Positions 12,101 through 22,159 of a stretch of DNA of 64,000 bases are shown here, piece after piece (within the stretch, counting starts at the first letter, position 1; the number at the start of each line of letters is the position of its first letter). The notes under the pieces were generated by a model. The model did not search any database, was not told where the DNA came from, and saw nothing but the letters and a program-made list of their open reading frames with translations. A program made the translations under genes and the position numbers. Source of the stretch: Hippasteria phrygiana (Eukaryota > Echinodermata > Asteroidea > Valvatida > Goniasteridae). The stretch spans positions 868,001-932,000 of the forward strand of contig JAZGUH010000276.1 in assembly GCA_037893225.1 (NCBI GenBank), given 5' to 3'.

Positions 12101-15100
12101 ATTCACAAATGGATAGTTTTTTAATGCCTTAGTTACAGTAATATCGAAGAAAATCTGTCTTGTAAAACGGGTGATGAGCAGAGTCCAAGATCATGTAACG
12201 CGTGGTAAGCAATGGTAGATCGATGTAAGTCTCGAACAATGCCTTATCGATCGAAAGTTGTCATTGGCCACTTTTTTCTTTGTGAAAAGTACGTAGGTTT
12301 TTTTCAACCAATCGTAACAGGTTTTACATGTAAGGAAAGAGGAGGATCTAAGCTATTCGATTCCGTTTAACCCCGTACGATTCGATACTCCAGTAAGGAG
12401 TTACAGTCAAAAGAGTCGACACGAGGGCGCTCAATCGGTGCGTTTACACAGAAAAATGATGAAAAGTTCACATTTTCAAAGCCGAAAGTACGTGGATTTT
12501 TTTCAAGATAAAATATATGTATATATATCACGAGAACGACAAAGAGTTAAATCGTATAGAACCGTTTAACCCGGTGAAAAAGACCGCATGGTTATCAAAC
12601 TATGACTCGAAACGTCGAAAAAAGGGTAATTTTACGCGGATTTTCGCCCGGAAATGGGCCCCGCACAGAGGTTTGAGCTTAAGTGAACACAACAAATTCA
12701 TATGCGTAGTTTGCGGCTTTTTTACACAATTTTACAATCAAGCTAATCAATCCAGTACCAAAGAGCCTATGCTGTGAATGCGACGAAGATGTAAAGTATT
12801 GCCATCAGACTACTACGTGCCCAGAATACATCGCTCAAGGGGAGCCTAATTTGCATGCGTGTCCAAAAATCTTGGACATTTGAATGATCCCATACCAGGG
12901 TGAGAAAGCAGCTGTGGTGTCGGTGAGGGCGCTGCTCGACACCATGGGAACGAGGTTGTTATGAGGGCTGCATAAGCAAAGTCGCCAGACTAGAGTATAG
13001 TATCAGCTCACAAACAACTCGCCGCGAAGGTCCCAATAAAAGCCGACTGCAAACAAAGGAAAGTACGACTCATAAACTAACTGTTCAGCAAGAACGAGCA
13101 TACAAGCCCAATTCATAATGTGACTCACAAAGATGTCAACACTTTAAAATATGTTTACCGTGGTGTTACACCTGAATCATCATGCAAAAAGCACAGCAAG
13201 TAATACTAGCCTTGGACAAAAAAATACGTACAGACTCTACGTAAAACATTGTCGTATAATACAGTAGCGTCATATGTTTCTACACGTATACGTCATCATT
13301 CGCACGATACAGCACGCAGTTGAGTCAAAATGCTCAGAAGGAAAAGGCTCAAAAACATTTGTTTTGTTTTTTTAGTTTTGGGGAGGCATAAACTATCAGA
13401 TAAGTCCAAAAAGTCACAATTTTAATCAGCGTTTTAGTTGCTCTTTAAGACGACCCCCACGGGAACTGAATTATTGGCGGTCGACAAATAATTCAAAATT
13501 AAATGTTATGGTTGAATGAAGGTGGATCTATTCGTTCAATGTCTCATTTGGAAGCTTATAATTTTGGTAATGCTTTAGACAATTAACAGTTCAATCTGAG
13601 AAGAAATTTCTCGGGATGCCACGCTCAATTTGTCTTACTCGGCTACCAAGTTGATGTGAGAGGAGCGGAAATCTGCAATTGCCTGCAGACAAGCGTTGTA
13701 AATCTGTAGCGCTTTGGAATTCCGCGTGAAAGTTGCTGTAATCGGAAGAATGAGACAATTATTCCAATATTAATGAACAATTATGATCAATTCATAATTA
13801 ATATTGACTCATCAATTAGCAATGACAACAATGGGGATCAATGAAGTTCATTAATGTTGAGATATAACAAGAAGATATGTTTGTTTATATTCCTTTGGTT
13901 AAGTTGTTGGGTTTATGTATTTAATTTGGGAGAAGTAGCACCAACAACGGTCGTGCAAGCTGACGCAAAATTGATATATGTTTGGGTGTACTGAGCGGAC
14001 GATAGCGTGACCCTTTATGCCGATGGACTATGCTGACGTTCAGGGTAAACCTGTATTTAGCTGGACACTTTGTTGACTTAACACCAAATTCCACCACTTA
14101 TTGATAAGGATTAGGTATTTACATGACCAGCATGACCACCTTGTCTTGTAACTTACCAAAATGACAAATGGAGGGTCCGTCGGCCAGTGCTTGGAGGAAA
14201 TCACGGTGCTTAGGCAGTATGTTCGTCCGATAGTCGGTATACACCTTTCCTGTGCAAAGTTGTAGTGCATTATAGGGTTAGGCTAGTCACCTATAATCTC
14301 ACCATTTAGGTATGTTTGCTTTAGGCCTATGCTTTTTTCATTGATGACAGTAATTTTAGAAGCAATACCTTCACTCGGTTTGTGGATAACGCCCAACGCA
14401 ACATCAAGAGACATCATCATGGGACTTTGGCCTGCACTGCCTCCATTCAGCTAGAAAAAAACGAATAATAAAAATGAAAACAAAAAGCACTAAATGCTCG
14501 CATATAGTGTGATTTATAACAATAAAATGTATCGTCCAATAAAATTAACCAACCAACCAACGGACAGGTAGACCGACCGACCGAACGAACGACCAACAGA
14601 CACCCATCCCAACAGGCACAAATTATTACACAACACAAAGTAACTCTTTCAAAAAGAAAATATACAAAACTTTTGTTTGGTGAAGTTGTGTTGGGTTGCA
14701 TATATGTTGTAGGTTAGGTTGAATTGAATTTTTACGGTAGTCTCTTTTAAATGAGTAACCTCGTCGCCAGGTACTTACACAAACTGGTTCTTGACTTATC
14801 CCTTTGTATATGAGCCCCTTCCATCCCTTGTTCCGGAAAGCAGGGCTGTTCCATCTAAGACGATATCCAAAAACGTTCTTAGTTAAAATCAAACTGATTG
14901 AAATTAGTTTCAAATCATATTCTGGAGTTCCAAACACCAAGTAGGTCGTTTTTTTTTTTTTTTTTCCTTATTTAAAATTGGTGAGTCTTATAAGATTCAG
15001 TAATGAATAAGAGTTATGCGACATTCTCTCTACATCTTAATTCTTACCCAGCCAAAAATGGACGCAAAATGTTATAGAATACCGAAGGTCGACATTTCTC

Positions 15101-18100
15101 TGTGACAAACAAGACAAATACAACCAGTTAAAAAGTATCACTCGCAAGTCTCTGCCACGCGATCTTGCGACAATTGAGGAAAATCTCATGACAATGTTTC
15201 CATAAAATGTTATCGCTAAATTCTGAAACAAAAGAAGCATTTAAATAGTTCGATAACGATAATTCTAAAAATCTGAAAAGAAATTAGACAAGGCTCGAAA
15301 ATGAGCGTGAATCGTGTTTCACCTCTCATCCTAAGCAGAGATGTTCGCATTTTCCTGATGGCTTTTTCTACCTTCTCTAGAGCTGCAATGTATATATCCA
15401 CATTCAGGTCTTTCACTGCCTTTGACGGACAAGGAGAAAAGGAGAACAAAAAATTGAAATTGTTTATGAAATTTCAGATATAATTCATTTACAAACGATA
15501 ACACCAATACTGTTTCAGCACCATTTTTCAGAATATTGAAGCAAAACAAGTAATGCGTTTAAATTCGTCCCCAACTTTACCTGCACCTGCCTCTATTTCC
15601 AGCGTTTGCACCTCTTTGTTTACTTTCCCTTTGATCTCTTCCTTTGATGTTTCTTGAGTATTTACACCACACCCCAGTTGCTTTTGTCCTTCATGCTTTG
15701 TCCTTCCCATTTTATCCATATACACTAGTGTCTTTCCAGACTTATGTAAATTAACCTTTAAATAAGATTCTGATCAGAAAGAAACGTCATTGCCTCCTAA
15801 TTTGTATTACTTAAATTAAATGAAAACAAATGAGAAATGAGTAACCATTTATGAGATCAATGAGTTTCCACCTGTTGAGCTTGAACAATGCCACAGATAG
15901 CTGGAGCGCAATCCATTTCAACCTGAGCCGTCACCATGAAAAACCACGACTGTTCGTCACCGCCAATTAAATCAATGATGGGCTTCATGTTACTGCAATC
16001 AAATCAATCAAATCTTGGAATCAGATAAAAAAGAAATCAAATCAAACTAAACCGAACCGAACCGAACCGAACCGAACCGAACCGAACCGAACAAATCCAA
16101 TTCACTGTCAATACTCACTCTAACACCACAGGTCCTTCGGTATCGATGAGTTGCCAGTTCTGTTGCACGGTATTAAACAGACAGCAGCTAGGGTCGATAC
16201 CAAGAAGTTCAGAGACTCGCCAATAGGGGACAGCAATGCATTCCGGAAGAGACTGTGAATTAAAACGACAAACCCAATCAGCCGCAGATTTAAAAGAAGA
16301 CCACTGTATGCACCAGGAAATAGTCTGGCTATGAGTTGAGGATTCTTGATCCCACAACTGCCACCAATTTGCGTCCACGGGCAATATTGAAGGAAACTCG
16401 GTTTTAAGCTTATTTAAGATTTACTTTTGCAGGGAACTATGGTGTCAATATTGAACCATCCGTTCAATATAGATACCGCATGGTGTTAATTTAACAATGT
16501 TACGGTCTGAAAATCTCCAGACTATCCGCAAATAGAAATTACTAGAAAAAAACCTGAATTTTCTCAGATGCAACAAAGAAATCAAACAAGATCACACTGA
16601 TATAAAGAACAAAGAAACAATGTGATTTAATAATAAGAATATTCGAGAACCAACAGGGTTTAACAAGTGTAGAATTAAGAAAAGATCTTATACAATATAA
16701 ACTTATAATTCGTCAAACAATCCACAAGGGAAACTGACTAGGTAAATTTGAATAAATTTGAATACAATTTGAATACATTGTTTGACGAATTATAAGTAAA
16801 AAGAAAAGTCGTATCCTCGTTAAGTGATCCCCACAATGTCGCTTCCCAGGTTGTATCGTAAAATTGGGTGTGATCCCTGGCTATACGGCATTCTGGGTTT
16901 ATGACTTCTGACTACCCGAACAAAGATACTGACAATTTGGGAGACCGCCAACATAGGGCAAGATAGCTCAGTTGGTAGAACGCCGGTACGGTAACCCGGA
17001 GGTCGCAGGTTCGAATCCCGCTCCTGCCAGTTTCTTTGTTCACTTTGAAAACAATATAAACTTAACAGATCTTACGGGCAGGACTTATATTATAGGCGAG
17101 GGCTCAGACGACTTGGGCGAGGACATGGGCGAGGACTTGGGCGAGGACTTGGACAGCTTGGGTACTCGGCAACGGACAAGGACAACTCCAATAATGCGAG
17201 CGAATACAGTTCTTTGACGAGCTGGAACACGGGGCGAATTCACCTCCAAAACAGCCGAAGAGAGACGAAAACAGCGGGGGACGACACCAACTGGCTCCCG
17301 TCGCGAAAATATGGGGATATGAGACCCCAAATAATGAACCGACGACAGTTCACAAATAAATGACTCTTTTCCGGAAATAAAAGTCAGCTCTAACTGCCTC
17401 CAGATGCTCCTACGCAGACTAGTCATTATACAGGTCACAGATCCGGATAAAATGGCTCAATGAACTCAACGAAATTCTCCGTCCGTCGAAATCTCAAGTC
17501 CACCGTCGAAAATCAAGTCCTGATTTTATCCAAAATCAGCCCGTATATATAGAAATGTATATCTTCCAGAAATTACCAGATTATCCAGAATCATCTTACA
17601 AATGACGTCAGCCTCTAAATACAATCTTACACAACTACGTCACATCCAAAAATAATCCTCTACACAGCCCCGAATACAATTACTCTGTATTCGAGATACA
17701 CACAGAACCTTCTGGCACATAGGCTTGGCGTAAACAACTCTGACCCATTCATAAACAAATTAGGGTCAGCCGAGGTCGCACGTGTATGCAAATAAGTGGC
17801 GCGTGGCCTCGCCGGTTGTACATACCAGAGGGCGTATATATACATTCCGTGAGGGGAATTTCCTAACACTGACAGCATTTACTTGTGTACATAACAACAC
17901 CATAGTTTTAGAAGTGTAGTCTTATACACCTAATGAATTTCAACTGACCTCTGGAATGCCTTTTTCTCCATCCACCCAGACATAGCACTGTGTGATAGTA
18001 CAAAGAACAACTTGTGCAAGGCGCCACTCAGCTTCCCCGGCAAGTCGTTGGAAGTCAAGAACAGGGATCTACACATAATAATATACACCAAAAAGCTAAC

Positions 18101-18742
18101 GAAAAATTGGTCCAGAAACGCAATCCCTTCCCTCCAAAATTCTGCGCACGTGCTTGAGGATAACTGCCTTGACATTTGGTTTTAGTATGACATAACATAG
18201 CGCCACAACATTAGCACAGGTTGGACGTCTTCATTAGCCTTTTAGAGGTATGGCGGACACAATAGGAGGGCGCTATTTGATTTAGGTAAACCTTTTGTAT
18301 GGCACAAAGGTTTACCCAAATCAAATAGCGCCCTCCTATTGTGTCCGCCATACCTCTAAAAGGCTAATTGCATTACGACTGCGTGTGTAGTGCAGTGAGG
18401 AACTCCACTTGGGCTAGTCCATTCCTGCACTGCATTGCACGGTATGACATGGCACGGCATGGCAATTGCAAACTCGATTGGCGTGGGTTTGCCTACTTGA
18501 ATAACGCGTGCGGTCGGTTTGAGGGTGGGGAACAAAATAATCGCAAAATCGGTCTTCTACACCCCAAATAAGACAAGAAAACCATGTACCGTATATTGAA
18601 GAGCGCCCTCATCCTGATGCCTTATACTTTAAGAATTTTTGTTTACCTTCAATACTTCCTCTCGAATAGTTCCTTCTTCAACCAGTTGGGGAAGTCTTGT
18701 GGCTACCTTCCACCATGGATCAAAGTAATCTGGCAGCTTCCA
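9194..18742 (-). CDS. IDO: Indoleamine 2,3-dioxygenase-like gene, copy A
   Basis: Heme enzyme that opens the indole ring of L-tryptophan to N-formylkynurenine, the first step of the kynurenine pathway; cytosolic (family knowledge). Exons assembled by eye in transcription order: 18,742-18,647; 18,068-17,949; 16,252-16,119; 15,992-15,872; 15,419-15,323; 15,099-15,048; 14,845-14,779; 14,450-14,369; 14,249-14,157; 13,735-13,639; 9,728-9,661; 9,276-9,194. All junctions are AG/GT with matching phases, 1,110 nt in total. Landmarks: LPECIAVPYWRVSELLG, SWFFMVTAQVE (Phe pair, Thr at the usual Ser), NILRPFLAG with the distal-pocket Arg, GGSAGQSPMMMSLD, and YNACLQAIADFRSSHINLVA with the proximal heme His (codon 13,656-13,658). 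The C-terminal exon reads DFMQCLKALRN to EGTEIN and stop. The N-terminal coding exon was not found, so about 30-40 residues are missing. Introns hold an LTR-like insertion, a MITE and a 3.5 kb THAP transposon. Confidence 0.9.
10266..10707 (+). pseudogene. THAP-domain coding remnant, copy A
   Basis: Starts MPRSCVVGGCKRNSDKNPDL, with the first Cys pair, then FLRFPVLNGVQRRQWVRF and DNTISDF. One extra A near 10,425 shifts the frame; the continuation reads KCAERFDIDCIDDSVS and LKAGAIPTLK, the usual CxxH-F and post-THAP segment. The zinc-ligand His is replaced by Arg (CAERF for CxxHF). THAP is a C2CH zinc finger used by P-type and other transposases and by host factors. The frameshift plus lost ligand make it inactive. 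Confidence 0.75.
11000..11195 (+). pseudogene. Paired-CxxC module fragment, copy A
   Basis: From ATG at 11,000: MSAVATSSPSKNTPVKSD, then CILCSKSDNRG, then in another frame DTICRSCGTKV. Two CxxC pairs about 35 residues apart suggest a zinc-binding module. It follows the THAP remnant inside the same inverted termini, so it is probably a later exon of the transposon protein. An extra A run near 11,118 breaks the frame. Confidence 0.4.
11598..12704. mobile_element. Nested 1.1 kb insertion in the THAP transposon (block A only)
   Basis: Left end CATATGAATTTGTT (11,598) is mirrored by AACAAATTCATATG ending at 12,704. Block B reads straight across the site (near 52,215-52,230) without it. No transposase is recognisable inside. 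No clear target duplication. Confidence 0.6.
12761..12883 (+). pseudogene. Cys-rich segment of the THAP transposon
   Basis: A 40-residue frame to a stop: KSLCCECDEDVKYCHQ, then CPEYIAQGEPNLHACPK. Seven Cys in 40 residues suggest a zinc-binding C-terminal segment of the element's protein. The start of the same segment (CCECDEDVK) is at 52,285-52,315 in block B, which then diverges. Confidence 0.35.
15581..15725 (-). other. Possible extra exon in an IDO intron
   Basis: Open frame from MYMDKMGRTK through a Lys/Glu-rich stretch to LEIEAGA, ending at a good donor GCAG/GTAAAG (15,581). It is kept open in block B (54,527-54,724) with few changes. It does not fit the phase of the neighbouring IDO exons and has no counterpart in the family, so it may be an unused or alternative exon, or chance. 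Confidence 0.25.
16051..16092. repeat. ACCGA microsatellite
   Basis: About eight ACCGA units in block A. The same site in block B (55,050-55,080) has fewer units and one interruption, as expected for slippage after duplication. Confidence 0.85.
16702..16796. repeat. Hairpin with perfect 20-bp stem
   Basis: CTTATAATTCGTCAAACAAT (16,702-16,721) and its exact reverse complement at 16,777-16,796, with a 55-nt loop containing AATTTGAATA repeats. Lies inside the LTR-like insertion. Confidence 0.8.
16867..16956 (+). repeat. Dispersed repeat directly upstream of the tRNA-like sequence
   Basis: Similar to 44,566-44,658: both have GTGATCC, GGGTTTATGRCTTCTGAC, CGAACAAA and GCCAACATAGGGC in order. In the second copy the following tRNA-like part is deleted to GGCTGGTAG, so the two belong to one repeat family that includes the tRNA-like head. 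Confidence 0.6.
16957..17028 (+). tRNA. tRNA-like sequence (SINE head or pseudo-tRNA)
   Basis: 72 nt fold as a cloverleaf with A box TAGCTCAGTTGG and B box GGTTCGAATCC. By position the anticodon is GGT (Thr). Defects: acceptor mismatch A5-C68, D-stem C11-A24, anticodon-stem T31-C39, T-stem A51-C63, and C instead of U at position 33. It is embedded in a repeat, so a polymerase III-derived SINE head or tRNA pseudogene is more likely than a working tRNA. Confidence 0.5.
18235..18366. mobile_element. 132-bp palindromic MITE (block A only)
   Basis: TAGCCTTTTAGAGGTATGGC and its inverse frame two arms of about 60 bp that are almost identical. AT is duplicated at both edges (18,233-18,234 and 18,367-18,368). 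The empty site is intact in block B near 55,845. It sits in the IDO intron between exons 18,647 and 18,068. A 2-bp AT duplication would suit ISL2EU-type elements, a 3-bp reading would suit Harbinger; the class is undecided. Confidence 0.8.
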
Positions 18743-19263
18743 CTAAAATATTTCCAGAGAGAAAGATTCGGACTTGAGTTGTAAACTATGGACATTATTT
18801 CGTCAGAGAACAAGATACATTACCTCATATTTTTGTTGGTACAATAAAAAGATCGCAACTTCTATTCTGGTTTTTTCATTGATGTTTTCAAGATCTTAGA
18901 TGGTCGTTAGGAAAGTCATTCGTGCATTAGTAATTTTAATGCATTTAAACGCCCCGTACCCTATTTTACGGTTGAACAACATGCTCCGTTTAATGTGCCG
19001 GTTCCATTTGTAACAGGGACGCATATTCGGCACGGGTTACTTGAAGGGAGTACTTTGATTTGTCATATTTTTTAATGGAATTGAAAACGCTGCCAGATCA
19101 CAATCGTTTATGCCCTCGGCTTTTTGTTAACAAATTGCAACCCCACTCCCCCACATAAAAACCTGAAAAGACCACCGACAGATAACGTTGCTTATGTTTG
19201 CGTCTGCGGCTACAAAGGAACTTACAAACGCCCTATGTGACATCGCATGCAAGGCCTCTATAC

Positions 19264-19529
19264 TGGGCCCAATTTTATGGCTCTGCTCACCACAGCTTTC
19301 CGCGCTTGCGATCACCATTTTGCGCTAACAGCGCTAGCGGAAAAATTCTGCGCTAACCCTTAAAAAAAAGCTGTAAGCACAGAATCCTTAGTTACGGGAT
19401 GTACGCATGCTCAGGAGCCAAAATTCCCCGTTAACGCGTGAAATACGCTTGCCGTTAGCACAGAATTTTCTGCTACAGTAAGCGGGGATTTTTCGCTAAC
19501 GGTAATCAGAGCCATGACATTGGGACCTG
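19264..19529. mobile_element. MITE with TGGGCCCAATT termini
   Basis: Termini TGGGCCCAATTTTATGGCTC and its inverse at 19,529 bracket 266 bp with many GCTAACGG/TTAGCG motifs. A second copy in opposite orientation is at 38,335-38,592 with about 85-90% similarity by eye. Block B lacks it near 56,710. Confidence 0.75.
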
Positions 19530-19611
19530 TTAAGCAGTAGCGGCGGGGGCGGAGGAGGACGCGTCGGAGGACAAAGCACACAACCAACAATAACAATGTT
19601 AACTTCGTTTT

Positions 19612-19840
19612 GTACTACAGGGTGGATAAAAAACACATTAATGTTAATTACAACTAAAGGAGGGCACGTATTAAAACAAGGGATATTTCCTATGATAGAC
19701 ACGGGTCTGCTCATTCAAAATTACACCTTGATCATGTCTTATTGTTTTCGGATGACTGAGCAATGAACAATTTTATGAAAGGCTCAAGTGAAGACCTTGC
19801 ACCACTTTTCATTTTCACTTTTCATTTGTGACGCAATGGT
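19612..19840. repeat. Mariner-type element terminus (block A)
   Basis: Begins TACAGGGTGGATAAAAAAC and continues AATTACAACTAAAGGAGGGC. The same sequence is at 56,812-57,020 (block B) and, inverted, at 27,150-27,392 beside a mariner-type transposase remnant. It is a transposase-less fragment of that family. Confidence 0.55.
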
Positions 19841-19955
19841 TATTGATTAACACTTAATAGCCAGGTTGAACATAACAAAAGAAATATTTTCTCATGAACA
19901 GAATGGTTTATTATGTGTTAATAACACTTACATCAATAACCACGTTCCTCAACAT

Positions 19956-20296
19956 CAGGCGCGGATCGGGGGGGGGGGGGGGTGGGTGTCGAACCCCCCC
20001 CCCTCCCCCGCTCGTTGCCTTTGTTTTTGTTTTTTTGCTTGTAAAGGTCTACGCCTAAAGTTGCGAACCAGAAAAGCAGAAACCCTACAGGTTCAGGTCC
20101 TATTTTGCCTATGGGTGTATATAAGAACAAAACAAAGAGGTTAAATGGCGCAAACAATGGTGAGAAACTGTCACCCCCATCCCACTCCCGCTTGTAAGTT
20201 TTTTTTCGCAAACGAAACATTTTGGGAGTCACCTTTCTGGGCAAATTTCAGCACCCCCCCCCCCCCCACCTGCAAAAAATCCTGGATCCGCCCCTG
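19956..20296. mobile_element. Non-autonomous DNA transposon with poly-G core end
   Basis: Ends CAGGCGCGGATC and GATCCGCCCCTG are inverted copies, and AACAT is duplicated exactly at 19,951-19,955 and 20,297-20,301. Poly-G/C runs stand just inside both ends. The body (TTGCCTATGGGTGTATATAA and neighbours) recurs at 57,140-57,415 and, in reverse, at 38,645-38,942. The CAGGGGCG-type terminus resembles hAT-class ends; no transposase is present. Confidence 0.65.
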
Positions 20297-20399
20297 AACA
20301 TGTCCCCGTTTTTCTTACACAAATCTGTATCTGTATCTGTATGGTACTGCAATCAAAACTCCACGACCGGGGATATACGGCGTAGTGGCTAGCAGAGGA

Positions 20400-21295
20400 A
20401 AACATTTGTGGGGCCCCCCTTATGATTGATGACAGCTTCATCCCTTGACGTTTGGACTTAAATGATTTCACAGAAGTAGCTTCCCTGACATTCTGCAGGA
20501 AGTGAGTTCCAGTCTTTTTGGATATGGTGGTGGACGAAGGAAATAATAGACGTTGATTTTCTTGTAGAGATTTTTCCGGGGTCAGGAAAACTCGGTTGTG
20601 ATCGAAATCAATTGCAATTTTGTGGTGAATGGACTTATAAAGCAGGGTCAGTCGAGATATTGCCATACGTTCCTCCAACGATTTCCAACCAAGATTTGCG
20701 ATCATTGAAGAGACACTGCTTGTACGTCTGGAATCTTTGTGTATAAATCTGGCCGCTCTACGTTGGACCGCTTCCAGTTTGTTTTTGTATTCCTGATGAT
20801 GTGGGCCCCACATGCGCGCAGTATTCTAATTTGGGTCTGACCAAAGTCTTGTATGCTATTTCTTTAACCCTTGGGGAACAGCTGAACAAATTTCCTGCAC
20901 AGCAAGTCAAGAACTTTATTTGCTTTGGGGAGTCGAATTAATTTCTGTTCTGCCTAGTTCAATTTGTTGTTTATTTCTGCCCCCAAGTGTGATTTGTGGC
21001 CGTTTGAAGAAGACTGTCGTTCATCTTTAGGAAGACAAAAGGGGTTCCTTTTGTGGGTTACGTGCATGGCATAGCATTTGGCAGTGTTGAAACTCATCTG
21101 CCACCTGGACTCCCAATTGCAAAGGACGTCGATGTCATTTTGTAACCTACAGCTATCTTTTAGTGTAGGAACAATATAATTATGCAATCGTCTGCCAGAA
21201 GTTTCACTTGTGATGAAATTCTTTCTGGAATATCGTTGTAACGCGCGCCTGGAAATGCGAAGCGAAACAAGAAATGTTCTCGGGCCGTTTGTCAC
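20400..21295 (-). pseudogene. LINE reverse transcriptase, C-terminal half (block A)
   Basis: Reading leftwards: remains of the (F)ADD box at about 21,190 (LADDCII in a shifted frame), LQNDIDVLCNWESRWQMSF, CYAMHVTHKRNPF, then LVRPKLEYCA, and after another frameshift NKLEAVQRRAARFIHKDSRR and LGWKSLEERMAISRLTLLYK. This is the palm-thumb of a Jockey-superfamily (CR1/Rex-like) LINE. The matching N-terminal half lies at 25,390-26,640, separated by 4 kb of other repeats. Confidence 0.75.
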
Positions 21296-22039
21296 CCTAC
21301 TCGGAAAGAAACACGAAATGACACTTTTAATTAAATTCAGAAAAAAATAAATTAATTAGAAAATAAACAGTTAATCAAATTTCAGAGAGAGAACATAATG
21401 TGTACAAAATTCAATTTCGATATGCAGCAGTAAACATGAAGGTCTCGTCAGACCATGCAAAAATACTTCCAACTTTAAACATTAATCTGACTCTTCAGAT
21501 TTGTTTTCAAAGAAGTGAAATATTCCAATCAAAATCACAAACTTCAATCCACGTTTAAATCGACTATGAATCTTTACTCCTCGCTTGCTCCCAAACAGTG
21601 AACTTTAATATCATTCACAAAATTTGAAGAAAAAAAACAACATTTCAATTCAAAACTCTCTGAATTGACTCACAAGTCTACGGTTCAATGGTTCTAAATA
21701 GCAACAATTCTCAAAATTATAATATTCAAAATTTGTCCGATCTCTTCAATTTAAACTTCACATCTGCCAAAACAAAACTCAAAACTCGTAACACTTGTTA
21801 CGTAAAACATGGTTCAAAAAACACATTATCGAACCATATAAAGATGGCAACTGCCTTTATCAAATTCGTCAGTATAAATGTTGATCAAAAACCAGGTTTC
21901 ACAATAAATATAATTTTGAATGAGCCCGCCATGGTTTGCGCGTTTCGCGATACCGGTATGACTCAAGTGTCCGGACGATGGGATCTTGGTCACTTGGTCA
22001 CGGGAGGTCCTGGCCTGCCGTCTGTGATCGGCGCTCCCT

Positions 22040-22155
22040 AGTCTTGGTTCAAGACGTTACTGTCTGATACTTGTCATCAACAGAGGGCGCAATTTACAGG
22101 CTGTCACCGGCAGGCGTGCTTGCGATCAATCACGGATGTACAGTAACGTCTTGGA
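22040..22155. mobile_element. Short element with AGTCTTGGTTCAAGACG hairpin tip
   Basis: Left tip AGTCTTGGTTCAAGACGTTA and inverse GTAACGTCTTGGA at 22,155. It lies exactly where collinearity with block B stops (22,040). The same tip occurs at 27,782, 29,869 and 37,713, with variants at 30,600 and 44,155. Confidence 0.55.
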
Positions 22156-22159
22156 TATT

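Larger units (their letters stand above)
9905..13448. mobile_element. TTAA-flanked DNA transposon with THAP domain, copy A
   Basis: Left end TTAAAGAGCAACTAAAACGC (9,905) is mirrored at 13,448. The inverted termini run about 65 bp through a GACTTTTTGGACTT segment. TTAA stands at both edges, as expected for TTAA-targeting superfamilies (piggyBac, Kolobok; established). Inside on the plus strand are a broken THAP domain, a CxxC module and a Cys-rich tail, but no readable catalytic domain. It lies in the intron between IDO exons ending at 13,639 and starting at 9,728. The shorter counterpart in block B shows that insertion preceded the duplication. Confidence 0.7.
16498..17896. mobile_element. 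1.4 kb LTR-like insertion in the IDO intron (block A only)
   Basis: Starts TGTTACGG and ends CATAACA, the TG...CA form of an LTR with 5-bp inverted tips. Block B lacks it (empty site near 55,490). Flanks ACAA and ACAC are compatible with a decayed 4-bp target duplication. No gag or pol inside, so a solo LTR or a non-autonomous element is likely. It contains a hairpin at 16,702-16,796, a tRNA-like sequence at 16,957-17,028 and a GGGCGAGGACTT tandem near 17,115. Confidence 0.6.

Noticed and set aside
13426..13465. A possible short terminal IDO exon (DSRGGRLKEQLKR then stop) running into the transposon terminus
   Set aside because: The phase fits, but exons at 9,728-9,661 and 9,276-9,194 give a much better C terminus (DFMQCLKALRN) on the far side of the transposon, with correct phases in both copies.
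16957..17028. Functional tRNA-Thr
   Set aside because: Four stem mismatches and C at position 33; embedded in a repeat.
18750..19260. Candidates for the first IDO coding exon (for example an ATG at 18,964-19,010 and near 19,074)
   Set aside because: Wrong phase for the next exon and not conserved between blocks A and B.
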